A DNA stretch of 64,000 nucleotides from an uncultured delta proteobacterium (GCA_900079685.1 LT599018.1:1955528-2019527), one strand, 5' to 3'; counted from the first letter of the stretch, positions 8,218 through 17,845 are shown. Made by a program: numbers and translations. The notes: generated by a model not told the origin, from the letters alone.

Positions 8218-9197
8218 TGCTCCGGGCTTGTGACGATCCACGGCTGCTGGCCGGGCTGCGCCATTCCTGCGGCCCTGTCTTCATGGACGCGCTGGAAAAC
8301 CCGGAAGTCATAGAAATCATGCTCAATCCTGACGGTACGCTGTGGATTGAAAAGTACGGGCAAGACCATGAATGCGTCAGTACCATTGAGCCAGCCAAGG
8401 GCAGATTGATACTTTCCCAGGTGGCAAGCGGCCTGAATCTGACGGTCAATGAACGTAGCCCCATAGTGGAAGGCGAATTTCCGCTGGATGGTTCACGATT
8501 TGAAGGGACGTTCCCGCCGATTGTCGGCCCCGGCCCTTCGTTCTCGCTCCGTAAAAAAGCCAGCCGGGTATTTACCCTCCAAGAATACTTGGCTTCTGGC
8601 TCCATCACGGCGCGAGTAATTGATATTATCCATGACGCTGTACTGCGGCGCTGGAATATCGTGGTCGTGGGGGGAACCTCCAGCGGAAAAACTACCTTTG
8701 TTAATGCGGTCATTGACGCGGTTTCCACGCTCACGCCGTCACACCGCCTGATTATCATAGAGGATACGGCGGAACTCCAATCGAAAAGCCCCAACGCCGT
8801 GTTTTTCCGTACATCGGTCATTGCCGACGTTGATATGCGGAAGCTGGCGAAGGTCAGTATGCGCTACGCCCCGAAACGCATTCTAATAGGCGAAGTGCGG
8901 GATGCCGCCGCCCTGGAACTCCTGAAACTGTGGAACACGGGGCATCCGGGCGGGATAGGCACATTTCACGCAGACAGCGCGGAAGAAGCCTTACCCCGCC
9001 TGGAAGAATTGGTAGAGGAAGCTGGCCTTGGCCCCAAACAGAAATTGATAGGCCGGGCGGTTGATATGGTGGTCTTCATGGAAAAGACCCCGGACAATCG
9101 GCGGCAAATATCAAATATTTTGCGCGTGGACGGCTTTGACCCGAAAACGGAAACCTACAAAACGGAGTATCTCTACAAGGTGGAACAAAGCGCATGA
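8214..9197 (+). CDS. trbB: TrbB, VirB11-like secretion ATPase
   Basis: 327 residues. Hexameric ATPase on the inner face of the cytoplasmic membrane that energises pilus assembly and secretion. Walker A GGTSSGKTTF lies near 153-162, the Asp-box IIIEDTAEL near 181, and the family motif GHPGGIGTFHADSAEEALPRL near 243-262. Length and motif spacing match RP4 TrbB. The start overlaps the traM stop by 4 bp, and the stop overlaps the next gene by 4 bp, so the block is translationally coupled. Confidence 0.95.
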   Translation: MMLRACDDPRLLAGLRHSCGPVFMDALENPEVIEIMLNPDGTLWIEKYGQDHECVSTIEPAKGRLILSQVASGLNLTVNERSPIVEGEFPLDGSRFEGTFPPIVGPGPSFSLRKKASRVFTLQEYLASGSITARVIDIIHDAVLRRWNIVVVGGTSSGKTTFVNAVIDAVSTLTPSHRLIIIEDTAELQSKSPNAVFFRTSVIADVDMRKLAKVSMRYAPKRILIGEVRDAAALELLKLWNTGHPGGIGTFHADSAEEALPRLEELVEEAGLGPKQKLIGRAVDMVVFMEKTPDNRRQISNILRVDGFDPKTETYKTEYLYKVEQSA

Positions 9198-9409
9198 ACA
9201 CTGAACAGGCGCACGATCCCGGCAATCTTCGCTGCGGGAAGTGCAACAAACTTCTGGCAAAGGGCCGCATAGAAGCTGGAGAAATCGAGCTTTTCTGCCC
9301 TCGCTGCAAAAGCAGAATCGTCCTGCGGGCTACAAGCCCCAACGCCGCGCCGCATGACGGCCTCTACGGAGATCGTTATGCGCGGAACCAATCTTCTTCC
9401 CACTCGTAA
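9194..9409 (+). CDS. com: Com-like zinc-ribbon translational regulator
   Basis: 71 residues with two CxxC knuckles: LRCGKCNKLLAKGRIEAGE then LFCPRCKSRIVLRATSP. This is the pattern of phage Mu Com, an RNA-binding zinc protein that activates translation of mom by opening a leader structure. It sits between trbB and trbC, an unusual place, and its 3' end overlaps the trbC start by 32 bp, just as Mu com overlaps mom. The last 20 codons coincide with a leader sequence that recurs before traG and topA (see 17846 and 23441). A translational control role in conjugation is inferred; the family assignment is firm. Confidence 0.82.
   Translation: MNTEQAHDPGNLRCGKCNKLLAKGRIEAGEIELFCPRCKSRIVLRATSPNAAPHDGLYGDRYARNQSSSHS
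9321..9377 (+). promoter_or_regulatory. Com-type leader element, copy 1 (before trbC)
   Basis: Begins TCCTGCGGGC and ends with GGAGATCGTT before the trbC ATG at 9378. Two small hairpins are possible: GGGC (9327-9330) with GCCC (9336-9339), and GCCG (9349-9352) with CGGC (9358-9361), each with a 5-nt loop. Both stems are kept in copies 2 and 3 while the first loop changes. This copy is also the end of the com reading frame (LRATSPN, then APHDGL). Confidence 0.75.
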
Positions 9410-9725
9410 AGTCCCTTTCTCTTCCTTTGCCGTTTTCGGCTTTCTGGCTCTCTGCCTTTGCTTTCCCGACATAGCCGCCGCATCGGGCGGCATCACGGAA
9501 TTTTCCAGCCCCCTGGAACGGGTGGTGAACACCATCACTGGCCCTGCGGGTAAATGGATTTCCATTGTCGCTATGGCGCTCTGCGGTGTCATTTTTATTA
9601 TGAACAAAGATGACATTTCCGGGGGCTTCAAGCTGCTGCTCTCGGTAGTCTTCGGCATCAGCTTCATTGCCTTTGCCGCATCCATCGTCAACAGCGTGTT
9701 TTCCTTCTCCGGGGCGGTTATATGA
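9378..9725 (+). CDS. trbC: TrbC, conjugative pilin precursor
   Basis: 115 residues. The start is placed at the ATG at 9378, preceded by GGAGATC; an in-frame upstream codon at 9354 lies inside the com end. A long signal peptide (hydrophobic 15-36, ending near AAAS) is followed by two hydrophobic helices (about 60-80 and 88-112), as in RP4 TrbC, which is cleaved and cyclised by TraF. TraF is encoded further down (19912). The leader carries the Com-type element. Confidence 0.88.
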   Translation: MRGTNLLPTRKVPFSSFAVFGFLALCLCFPDIAAASGGITEFSSPLERVVNTITGPAGKWISIVAMALCGVIFIMNKDDISGGFKLLLSVVFGISFIAFAASIVNSVFSFSGAVI

Positions 9726-10018
9726 GCCGTCCGCTCCCCATTCATCAATCTTTGCACCGCCATGCCCATATCCTCGGCGCGGAAAGGGAGTTGGTTATGA
9801 CCAGCGCCCTTATCGCGCTGCTGGTGGGCGTGGGCGGTCTGACGGCTGTTTCCGTCACGTCCGCAGTCGGCTTCTGGATTGCGGCGGTGTTCGCGCTCCG
9901 GCGCATGGCAAAGGCTGATCCGATTATGAGCCGGGTCTGGCTGCGGCATATCAAGCAACAGGAGTTTTACCCGGCCAAGGCAAGCCGCTGGCGGCCTGTA
10001 GGGGGTTTCAAATGCTGA
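9722..10018 (+). CDS. trbD: TrbD, VirB3-like inner-membrane protein
   Basis: 98 residues. The sequence ILGAERELVMTSALIALL, a hydrophobic segment of about 40 residues, then FALRRMAKADPIMSRVWLRH and YPAKAS are typical of TrbD/VirB3. It overlaps trbC by 4 bp (ATGA) and trbE by 7 bp. It is thought to sit in the inner membrane with the TrbE ATPase. Confidence 0.88.
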   Translation: MSRPLPIHQSLHRHAHILGAERELVMTSALIALLVGVGGLTAVSVTSAVGFWIAAVFALRRMAKADPIMSRVWLRHIKQQEFYPAKASRWRPVGGFKC

Positions 10019-12426
10019 AACTTACCGACTACCGTTCCAGGGCCAAAGGTCTGCCGGATTTGCTCCCCTATGCCGCGCTGGTCGCGCCGGGCGTCATTCT
10101 CAACAAAGACGGCTCGTTTCTGGCTGCCTGGGAAATCCGGGGGCAGGATACCGCCAGTTCCACGCCTGACGAGCTGGCTTTTGTGTCCGCGCAGTTCAAT
10201 AACGCGATCCGGCTGCTCGGTACGGGCTGGATGCTCCATATAGATTCCATCCGTAGCAGTCACCGGGCTTACCCCGCGCAGGAGAAAGGGCATTTCCCCG
10301 ATCCTGTGACGCAGCTCATTGACGATGAACGCCGGGCCTATTTCAGCGGAAACCGTTGTTTCAGTACCAGCACCATTTTTTCCGTCACCTACAAGCCGAA
10401 TTTTGAGGCTGCAAAGCTGGCCGGAAAGGTACAGGCAGGAACAACGATAAGCCCCGTACTGGAAAAAGCCTTGGGGCAGTTCCAAAACACCCTGGAAGAA
10501 CTGGAAGATGCCTTGTCTTCGGTTCTGCATATGCAACGACTTTCGGAATATGAGACATATTCCGATGATGGTGAAACCTATACGCAATCTGACCTTTTAA
10601 CCCATATCCAGCATTGTGTTTCCGGCGATTTGCACCCGCTGCGAGTGCCGGAAAAACCCATGTATCTGGATCACCTTCTTGCCAGCAATGATCTGGTCGG
10701 GGGAGTAATCCCCCGGCTTGGCGGGAAGCACCTTGCGCTGATTTCCATTGACGGACTGCCGCAAGAATCCTTCCCGGCCATGTTCGCGGATTTGGAATCT
10801 CTCCCTTTGGAGTATCGTTTCTCCACGCGGTTCATCTGCCTGGATCAATACGATGCCACAAAGGAAATAGACTCCTATCGTAAGGGCTGGCGGCAACAGG
10901 TGTACCGCTTCCTTGATCAGTTCTTCAACAACCCCAACGCCCGCGCCAACCGTGACGCGCTGCTTATGGCCGAAGACGCGGAAACCGCCCTGACCGAAGT
11001 TCAGGGCGGTTATGTGGGCGCTGGCTATCTGACTTCCTGCATCGTTCTGATGCACGAAAATCAGGAGCAGTTGCAGGATTGGGCGCGGGAACTGCGCCGA
11101 AACATCCAGACGCTTGGTTTCGGCTGCCGGATTGAAAACATCAACGCCTTGGAAGCCTGGCTCGGTACGCATCCGGGCAACGGATACGCCAATCTGCGGC
11201 GGCCTATGGTCAATACGCTGAATCTGGCTGATTTGCTTCCCCTGGCTTCGGTCTGGACGGGTTCACCCGTCTGCCCCTGCCCGTTCTACCCGCCGAACTC
11301 CCGGCCCCTGGCCGTGCTGACCACGGATAAATCCACGCCGTTCTGGTTCAACATCCATGTGGGCGATCTCGGCCACACATTGATTTTCGGGCCAACTGGC
11401 GCGGGTAAATCCACGTTGCTGGCAACGCTGGCCGCGCAATTCCGATGCTATGAAAACTCCCGCATTTACGCCTTTGACAAGGGCATGAGCATGTTTCCGC
11501 TCTGCCTCGGCTCCGGCGGAACGCATTATAACATCGGCAATTCCGATCAGCTTTCTTTCGCACCGCTCCAGCGCATTGATTCCGAAGCGGAACGGGCCTG
11601 GGCGGAAGAGTGGATAGCTTCCCTCATGGAGTTACAGCAAATCACGGTCATGCCGTCACACCGCAACGCTATTCACGCGGCAATGCTGGACTTGTCGGCA
11701 CAGCCTGAAAATCTGCGCTCCCTGACCAGTTTCTACCACATCGTTCAGGATAACCAGATTAAAGACGCTATCCAGCACTACACCGCGCAAGGGGCAATGG
11801 GGCGGCTGCTGGATGCGGACACGGACGATCTGACGCTTTCGCCCATGATGGTCTTTGAAATTGAAGACCTGATGAACCTTGGCGATAAAAACCTGATTCC
11901 GGTTCTGACCTACCTTTTCCACCGCATTGAAACGTCATTGGACGGAACACCGACCATCCTTGTGCTGGATGAAGCGTGGATCATGCTCGGCCACCCGGTA
12001 TTCAGGGCCAAGATCAGGGAATGGCTGAAAGTCATGCGCAAGGCGAATTGCGCGGTAATCCTTGCCACGCAAAGCCTTTCTGATGCTAAAAACTCCGGCA
12101 TCCTTGACGTTCTGGCTGAATCCTGCCCGACAAAAATATTCCTGCCCAATATCACGGCCACACAAGAGGCGCAGCGTGAACTCTATGTGGGCATGGGCCT
12201 GAATGAAACCCAAATCAACATTATCGCCCGTGCCACGCCGAAGCGCGATTACTACGTTGTTTCGCCCCTCGGCAGACGGCAAGTACAGCTTGCCCTTGGC
12301 CCCAAGACGCTGGCCTTTGTCGGTTCCTCCGACAAGGAAAGCATTGCCCGTATTCAGGAGCTTGAAGCGGAATACGGCGTCAACGGCTGGCAATCTGAAT
12401 GGCTGCGGGAGCGCGGCGCGGCATAA
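10012..12426 (+). CDS. trbE: TrbE, VirB4-like transport ATPase
   Basis: 804 residues, the usual length. The N-terminal third is the VirB4 membrane-associated region. The ATPase part has Walker A FGPTGAGKST near 459-468, Walker B ILVLDEAWIML near 649-659, and the ATQSLSDA motif near 680. It is the largest protein of the secretion channel base and, together with TrbB, powers assembly. It overlaps trbD and is followed after about 50 bp by trbJ. Confidence 0.96.
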   Translation: MLKLTDYRSRAKGLPDLLPYAALVAPGVILNKDGSFLAAWEIRGQDTASSTPDELAFVSAQFNNAIRLLGTGWMLHIDSIRSSHRAYPAQEKGHFPDPVTQLIDDERRAYFSGNRCFSTSTIFSVTYKPNFEAAKLAGKVQAGTTISPVLEKALGQFQNTLEELEDALSSVLHMQRLSEYETYSDDGETYTQSDLLTHIQHCVSGDLHPLRVPEKPMYLDHLLASNDLVGGVIPRLGGKHLALISIDGLPQESFPAMFADLESLPLEYRFSTRFICLDQYDATKEIDSYRKGWRQQVYRFLDQFFNNPNARANRDALLMAEDAETALTEVQGGYVGAGYLTSCIVLMHENQEQLQDWARELRRNIQTLGFGCRIENINALEAWLGTHPGNGYANLRRPMVNTLNLADLLPLASVWTGSPVCPCPFYPPNSRPLAVLTTDKSTPFWFNIHVGDLGHTLIFGPTGAGKSTLLATLAAQFRCYENSRIYAFDKGMSMFPLCLGSGGTHYNIGNSDQLSFAPLQRIDSEAERAWAEEWIASLMELQQITVMPSHRNAIHAAMLDLSAQPENLRSLTSFYHIVQDNQIKDAIQHYTAQGAMGRLLDADTDDLTLSPMMVFEIEDLMNLGDKNLIPVLTYLFHRIETSLDGTPTILVLDEAWIMLGHPVFRAKIREWLKVMRKANCAVILATQSLSDAKNSGILDVLAESCPTKIFLPNITATQEAQRELYVGMGLNETQINIIARATPKRDYYVVSPLGRRQVQLALGPKTLAFVGSSDKESIARIQELEAEYGVNGWQSEWLRERGAA

Positions 12427-12476
12427 CCACAACGCCGGGGGAACTCGTTTCCCACGGCCTCTCTATGGGAGTTCTT

Positions 12477-13277
12477 ATGAAAAAGTACCTTTTGAGCCTC
12501 GCCGTGCTGGTGATGTTCGCCACGCCCGCCCATGCGCTGACGGTTACATGCACGAATTGCAGCACGAACTTGGTGCAACTGCTTGATCGGATTACCAGCA
12601 TGGAGCAGTTGCAGAACGTCATTGGTCAGTACCACGAAAATATTCAGCAAACCGCACAGCAAATCCGCATGGTGCAGCAAAATATCGAGCAGTACGCCAA
12701 CATGGTGCAGAACACCATGCAGCTTCCGGCGAACCTGATCAATGAAGTCAAAGGAAGCCTGACCAGACTTTCCATCCTCACCAGCAAACTGAAAACCCAA
12801 CGCGGTGACATTGTGGCCCTTGGGGAAGTTTTCAATTCTTTATTTCCTGAACTGAACTTCCTCGGCGGCTTGGCTGCCTCCACTCCTGAACAGGTAGAGG
12901 CGGCAAACGCCAGATACAGGGAACAGTGGGACAAATGGGCCGAAACGGTTGATCAGGCTTCCCAAGCTACTTTCCAGCTTTCCGGCCAGCAGCTTGAAGA
13001 ACTGCAAAAAGACGCCGGGCGCTTCGATCAATACCTTGACGAGCTGCTTTCCACACCTGACGGCCAGCAAAAGGCGATTATGGCCGGGAACCAGCTTTCA
13101 GCCCTCCAGGTGCAGGAAGCCCGGCAGCTCCGCGAACTCATGGCCACACAGGTGCAGTCGAACTTGGCCAGCCAAATGAAAGCGGAAAAAGAAAGCCAAA
13201 TGTCGGAAGAGGCATGGCGAAACACCTTGAAAACTGACCGAATCGGCAAGGCGAAGGCCAAGGCCGATCCCTTTTAG
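12477..13277 (+). CDS. trbJ: TrbJ, VirB5-like minor pilus protein
   Basis: 266 residues from the ATG at 12477 (GGGAG upstream). It has a signal peptide (MKKYLLSLAVLVMFATPAHA) and a long Gln-rich helical region (EQLQNVIGQYHENIQQTAQQIR) that is characteristic of TrbJ. The mature protein is periplasmic or at the pilus tip and may contact recipients. The upstream gap ends in CACGGCCTCTCTATGGGAG, a faint echo of the Com-type leader. Confidence 0.87.
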   Translation: MKKYLLSLAVLVMFATPAHALTVTCTNCSTNLVQLLDRITSMEQLQNVIGQYHENIQQTAQQIRMVQQNIEQYANMVQNTMQLPANLINEVKGSLTRLSILTSKLKTQRGDIVALGEVFNSLFPELNFLGGLAASTPEQVEAANARYREQWDKWAETVDQASQATFQLSGQQLEELQKDAGRFDQYLDELLSTPDGQQKAIMAGNQLSALQVQEARQLRELMATQVQSNLASQMKAEKESQMSEEAWRNTLKTDRIGKAKAKADPF

Positions 13278-13285
13278 GAGCGGCC

Positions 13286-14401
13286 ATGAAAAAGCATTTT
13301 CTGCTTCTGGCCGCGCTCTGCCTCCCGGCGCTGGCGCTCCTGCTCCTGCCGGAACAGGCGTATGCGGCTGATGAAGATTTCGTGTCCCGGCTGGTGCATG
13401 AGTTTTATACCAAAACAAGCACCTGGGAGCCGACCTTGAAGCGGTACGCGCTAACCGTGTTTCGCTGGCTGGTCATTCTGGAAGTCTGCTTCCTGGGTAT
13501 CAAAGCCGCGCTCAACCGTGATCAGCTTGGCGATATTCTGAAACAGTTCGTCATGCTCCTGCTCATGGCCGGGTTTTTTATGGCCGTTATCAACTACTAT
13601 CAGGAATGGGCCTGGAACCTGATCAACGGCCTTGGTGCAATCGGCAGGGAACTCACGCCGGGCGGCTACTCTTCGGAATCTCCATTTTTAACCGGGATGC
13701 AGCTCGTCAAACTGGTTCTGGACAAACTCTCCATCTGGTCGCCGGGCAACTCCATTGCTCTGCTTATTGCCGCCCTGGTGATCATTGTCTGCTTTGCGCT
13801 GATTTCCGCGCAAGTGGTGTTCATCAAATGCGAAGCCATGATTGCAATGGCGGCGGCGATAATTTTGGTTGCCTTCGGCGGTAGCGCCTTTTTGAAGGAT
13901 TATGCCGTCAACGCCATTCGTTACGTTCTGGCCGTGGCTTTCAAACTCTTTGTCATGCAGCTCGTTCTTGGGGTGGGCATTGCCTTTATTGAGGGTTTTT
14001 CCACGTCCACAGCGGAGTTGCAGGACATTTTTGTAGTCATTGGCGCGTCCGTGGTGCTTCTCGCCCTGGTTAAATCCCTGCCAGATGTATGTGCGGGCAT
14101 TATCAACGGTTCCCATGTTTCCAGTGGGGCGGCTCTTACCGCCTCGGCTGCCGCCGTGGGCGGCGCGGCCATCGGCGCAATGGTCGCCAGTAGCAACACC
14201 GTCCAGAACGTGAAGGACGCGGCGAAAATTGCTGGAATGGAAGGCGGGAGCGGCCTCGGCAAAGCGGCTGGCATGGCGAAAGCCATGTGGGGAGCGCGGC
14301 AGGAAGCCAAAGGCCCATCGGAAAAATCCCTTAGCACCCGTACCCGCTCGGAAATGAAAGAGCGGCTTGAACGGGCCAAAATGAATAACGACAACTCATA
14401 G
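13286..14401 (+). CDS. trbL: TrbL, VirB6-like polytopic inner-membrane protein
   Basis: 371 residues with a signal-like N terminus (to about 28), then hydrophobic segments near 50-70, 85-110, 150-185, 190-240 and 245-270, and a hydrophilic Ala/Ser/charged tail from about 310. This is the TrbL/VirB6 layout. It is preceded by TAGGAGCGGCC and follows trbJ by 8 bp. RP4 order would place trbF directly after trbE; here trbJ-trbL come first, an arrangement found in many RP4-like elements of other proteobacteria. Confidence 0.88.
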   Translation: MKKHFLLLAALCLPALALLLLPEQAYAADEDFVSRLVHEFYTKTSTWEPTLKRYALTVFRWLVILEVCFLGIKAALNRDQLGDILKQFVMLLLMAGFFMAVINYYQEWAWNLINGLGAIGRELTPGGYSSESPFLTGMQLVKLVLDKLSIWSPGNSIALLIAALVIIVCFALISAQVVFIKCEAMIAMAAAIILVAFGGSAFLKDYAVNAIRYVLAVAFKLFVMQLVLGVGIAFIEGFSTSTAELQDIFVVIGASVVLLALVKSLPDVCAGIINGSHVSSGAALTASAAAVGGAAIGAMVASSNTVQNVKDAAKIAGMEGGSGLGKAAGMAKAMWGARQEAKGPSEKSLSTRTRSEMKERLERAKMNNDNS

Positions 14402-14410
14402 GTGGTATCT

Positions 14411-15133
14411 ATGTCTCTTTTCAAAAGTAAAGCAAAACCGCCCGTAGCGGAAAAAGGGGGAAGCCCCTATCTGAACGGGCGAGAGGAATGGCTTGAACGC
14501 TACGGCTCCTATATCAGCCGGGCGGCGCAATGGCGCATGGCAGCGTTTATCTGCCTGATTATCACGGTGGTTTCTATCTCCGGCAACGTCATACAGGCCA
14601 GCCAAGTCAAGACGGTTCCCTACATCATCGAGGTAGACAAACTTGGCAACGTGGGGGCTGTGGCACGGGCGGATCGAGCCAGCGCAACTCCGAAACGGCT
14701 GATTCAGGCCGAAATTGCCAAGTGCATCAGTGATTGGCGCACGGTCACGGCGGACGTTGAACTCCAGCAAAAAATGATCGAGCGGCTTTCCTTCTTCATG
14801 GCCGGAAGCGCCAAAGGCGTTTTGCGCCAATGGTATGAGGCCAATAATCCCTATGAAATCGCCAAAACCGGAAAGCTGGTGCATGTGGAAATCAAAGGTC
14901 TGCCGCTGCCTGTCAGCTCCGATTCCTACCGGGTGGAATGGGTTGAAACCGTCCGCAGTCATGCGGGTGTCATGCTGGATTCGCACACCTATGAAGCCAC
15001 GGTGACAATCCAGATCAACCCGCCCACGGCGGACGCTGTTCTGCTTCGCAATCCGGGCGGCATCTACATCACGGCGCTGTCGGCCGGAAAGGTCGTTGGA
15101 GCGCAAAACACTCCCATTCAAAAAGAACAATGA
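14411..15133 (+). CDS. trbF: TrbF, VirB8-like assembly protein
   Basis: 240 residues from the ATG at 14411; a GTG at 14402 in the same frame is less likely. A cytoplasmic N terminus with NGREEWLERYGSYI, one membrane segment (about 43-63), and a periplasmic NTF2-like domain with YIIEVDKLGNVG, WYEANNPYEIAK and YRVEWVE. These are family motifs. It forms the inner-membrane platform and bridges to TrbG and TrbI. Confidence 0.92.
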   Translation: MSLFKSKAKPPVAEKGGSPYLNGREEWLERYGSYISRAAQWRMAAFICLIITVVSISGNVIQASQVKTVPYIIEVDKLGNVGAVARADRASATPKRLIQAEIAKCISDWRTVTADVELQQKMIERLSFFMAGSAKGVLRQWYEANNPYEIAKTGKLVHVEIKGLPLPVSSDSYRVEWVETVRSHAGVMLDSHTYEATVTIQINPPTADAVLLRNPGGIYITALSAGKVVGAQNTPIQKEQ

Positions 15134-15141
15134 GGTTCGCC

Positions 15142-16074
15142 ATGAAAAAGATACTGTTTCTGACTCTCGCCCTGGCGCTTTGCGCCAATACCGCTTTTGC
15201 AGCCCAGGACGTTCCCCCCGGTTATCCTCCGGCCATTGACGGCATCGGTGGCTCCCAAAATAACGGCAGGGCTACCCCGGAGATCGACTATATCAGCCCC
15301 AAGGTCGTGCCGCTCACGCCAAAGGAGAAAAAGGCTCTCAGTCTGTCGAATGATTGGGCGCGGCAAAATATTGATCCGGTTTTGTCCGGTGGCGGCAAGG
15401 TCGTTTACGTCCACGGGGCGAGTCTGCCCACGATTGTGGCAACGCCCATGCAAGTTTCTGACGTGGAACTGGAAGCCGGAGAGGTGGTCAATGAAATCGT
15501 GGTGGGTGACTCGGCCCGCTGGATGGTGGAATCCGGTTCGGCTGGCTCCGGCCCTGACGCCAGAGTGCATTTGTTTATCAAACCTGTGGACGCCGGGCTT
15601 GAAAGCTCCACGGTTATCACCACAAACCGCCGCGTTTATCATCTGCGCCTTGTTTCCCAGCGCAAAGGGTACACGCCCTATGTCGGTTTTCTCTACGCGG
15701 ATTCGCTGAACCGTCAAAGCGCGGCCCGGCAAGCCAAAGCCGCCAAGGAACAGGAATGGAACTCAACCACCATTGACGGCCAGCAAGCCGATTTATCCAA
15801 ACTGAATTTTAACTACGAAGTGAAGGGCAAAGCCGCCTGGAAGCCGGAGCGCGTCTATGATGATGGGCGGCAAACCTTTCTCCGGCTGCCGGAGAAAACC
15901 GCGTCCGGGGAAATGCCCGTGCTGCTCGTCCGCAAGGGGAGCCGTGACGTGCTGGTGAATTACCGGGTGAAAGACGCGGCAATGGTTGTTGACGGGCTGT
16001 TTGAGCGGATCGCGCTCATTGTCGGCGTGGACGGCGATCAAGAAAAAGTCGAAGTCATAAGGGGGAAAAAGTAA
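15142..16074 (+). CDS. trbG: TrbG, VirB9-like outer-membrane complex protein
   Basis: 310 residues from the ATG at 15142. Signal peptide MKKILFLTLALALCANTAFA, an N-terminal VirB9 domain with VSDVELEAGEVVNEIVVGDSARW, and the C-terminal segment FNYEVKGKAAWKPERVYDDGRQTFLRLP that contacts the lipoprotein. The downstream gene starts within its stop codon region (1-bp overlap), consistent with a coupled core complex. Confidence 0.93.
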   Translation: MKKILFLTLALALCANTAFAAQDVPPGYPPAIDGIGGSQNNGRATPEIDYISPKVVPLTPKEKKALSLSNDWARQNIDPVLSGGGKVVYVHGASLPTIVATPMQVSDVELEAGEVVNEIVVGDSARWMVESGSAGSGPDARVHLFIKPVDAGLESSTVITTNRRVYHLRLVSQRKGYTPYVGFLYADSLNRQSAARQAKAAKEQEWNSTTIDGQQADLSKLNFNYEVKGKAAWKPERVYDDGRQTFLRLPEKTASGEMPVLLVRKGSRDVLVNYRVKDAAMVVDGLFERIALIVGVDGDQEKVEVIRGKK

Positions 16075-16604
16075 TGCGTACTTTCATTTTTCCGCTGTTG
16101 CTTATGGTGTTGCTGGCTTCCGGCTGCGCGGGGCGTGGCCCCGTGGGTTCCTACTGCGGGCCGCTGCCGGAAGATAGCGCCGTTACTGCTATCGCCGCCG
16201 ATGCCGTGGACTGCCTCTCTACTTTGTATCCTCCTGGGCATACCTCCGTTCACCTTGTCCCGGCCAAGGACGTGGGCAATAACTTTGTGCAAGCCTTTGA
16301 AAACGGTTTGCGGACAAAGGGTTTTACGCTGATTCCCGATGCGCGGCCTGATGCCCTGGCTATCGCCTACACCCTGGATGCAATGGACGAAAAAAGCGCA
16401 TGGTATCTGCAACTCCGCATTTCGGACACAGCGGAACAGGGAAAATCCATTGCGCGGGCCTACACCGCCAGCGGCCAGCCGGAAGCCGGGCAAAGCCGCA
16501 CGGAAATAGAGTTCAAGCGTTCCATGTTGCAAAAGGCTGCGGAAAAAACAAAGGAAACGGCGGGGAAAGCCTATGATACTACTCGCAGTTTCCTCATGGA
16601 ATAG
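16074..16604 (+). CDS. trbH: TrbH-like lipoprotein
   Basis: 176 residues with a lipoprotein signal (LLMVLLASGC; lipidated Cys at residue 19). The mature part has periplasmic character with VDCLSTLYPPGHTSVHLVPAK and AYTLDAMDEKSAWYLQLRI. The position between trbG and trbI matches RP4 TrbH, a small lipoprotein analogous in role to VirB7. Confidence 0.85.
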   Translation: MRTFIFPLLLMVLLASGCAGRGPVGSYCGPLPEDSAVTAIAADAVDCLSTLYPPGHTSVHLVPAKDVGNNFVQAFENGLRTKGFTLIPDARPDALAIAYTLDAMDEKSAWYLQLRISDTAEQGKSIARAYTASGQPEAGQSRTEIEFKRSMLQKAAEKTKETAGKAYDTTRSFLME

Positions 16605-16613
16605 GGGGGAATC

Positions 16614-17837
16614 ATGTCTGATACCACCCCTAACAGTCTGGAGCCGACAAAAAAGGTCGATGCCGCCCGCATGAGCAAATGGCCGCTCTATGCCGTGCTG
16701 CTGGTCGGGCTGTTCCTGCTCGGCATTCTGGTTTACAGCGTGAACTTTGCCCATAATCAGGAAGAGGAACAGGCCGGGACGCCGAAAGTCGATATTAAAG
16801 AGGAAGAAAAGCCGCTGCTCATGGGCGAAGGGCGCGGCCTCGCCCTGGCCCCGCCAGCCGGATCGCCCGCTTTGGTTGTGCCTGATGCTCCCGCGCAGGA
16901 CGGCGCGAAGCGGGAACCGCTGATAGTCGTGCAATCCGACAAAAGCCAATCCGACAATTACCGTCAGGAATTGGAAAACCTCCGGCGCATGAAGGCGCAA
17001 GCCCAACTGACCGCGCTTTCAGCTCCGCTCGGCGTTCAAAAGGCCAGCCAGTCAAGCACGGCTCCGGCTTCGTACCCTGGCTCCGGTTCCGCGCCTGACA
17101 GACCTTCCATGTCCATGCCCGATACTTCCGCGCTGCGGGAAAACGGCTATGACCCGGCTGCCGACAAGGATAAAGAGGCGTTCTTTGACCGGGCCGGGAA
17201 AGATACAAGCTGGATTCTGCCGCACTCACGCACAGCCGGGCAAAAGTATGAAGTCAAAACGGGCGCGGTGATTCCCGGCATTATGGTGACGGGCATCAAT
17301 TCCGATCTGCCCGGCAACATCATTGCCCAAGTTTCCCAAAACGTCTTTGACACGGCCACGGGCAACCATCTGTTGCTGCCGCAAGGGGCAAAACTCTTCG
17401 GCGTTTATGATTCCCGCGTAATCTACGGACAGGAACGGGTTTTGGTGGCCTGGAATCGCGTTGTTTTCCCTGACGGCTCGGCTGTTACCCTTGGAGCCAT
17501 GCCCGGTTCTGACCAAAGCGGCTACGCCGGATATACCGATAAAGTGGACAATCACTACTTCCGTATTTTTGGCTCGGCCATTCTTATGAGCATGATCAGC
17601 GGCGGCATGGCCTACACGATGGATACCCTGGATAACAGCGGCGGTGATAGCGACAATCCCACGCTCCAGAATGAAATGGGTTCCGCCCTGGCCGCGCAAC
17701 TCGGACAGGCCACGCTCCAACTTCTGCAAAAAAACCTGAATATCAAGCCCACGCTGGAAATCCGGCCCGGCTACCAGTTCAACGTCATTGTGACCAAAGA
17801 TTTGGTATTTGAGCGGCCTTACCGTCCGCAACGATAA
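16614..17837 (+). CDS. trbI: TrbI, VirB10-like channel protein
   Basis: 407 residues: a short cytoplasmic tail, one membrane helix (about 23-43), a Pro-rich periplasmic spacer (about 60-180), and the C-terminal VirB10 barrel domain with VKTGAVIPGIMVTGINSDLPGNI, LLPQGAKLFGVYDSRVIYG and PGYQFNVIVTKDL. AGGGGGGAATC precedes the start. It spans both membranes and gates the channel. Confidence 0.95.
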   Translation: MSDTTPNSLEPTKKVDAARMSKWPLYAVLLVGLFLLGILVYSVNFAHNQEEEQAGTPKVDIKEEEKPLLMGEGRGLALAPPAGSPALVVPDAPAQDGAKREPLIVVQSDKSQSDNYRQELENLRRMKAQAQLTALSAPLGVQKASQSSTAPASYPGSGSAPDRPSMSMPDTSALRENGYDPAADKDKEAFFDRAGKDTSWILPHSRTAGQKYEVKTGAVIPGIMVTGINSDLPGNIIAQVSQNVFDTATGNHLLLPQGAKLFGVYDSRVIYGQERVLVAWNRVVFPDGSAVTLGAMPGSDQSGYAGYTDKVDNHYFRIFGSAILMSMISGGMAYTMDTLDNSGGDSDNPTLQNEMGSALAAQLGQATLQLLQKNLNIKPTLEIRPGYQFNVIVTKDLVFERPYRPQR

Positions 17838-17845
17838 GCCTTTCT

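Noticed and set aside
12430-12476. Possible fourth Com-type leader before trbJ
   Set aside because: Only CACGGCCTCT and the spacing to the start codon resemble the others; both hairpins and the CTGCGGGC block are absent. It may be a degenerate copy, but I do not count it.
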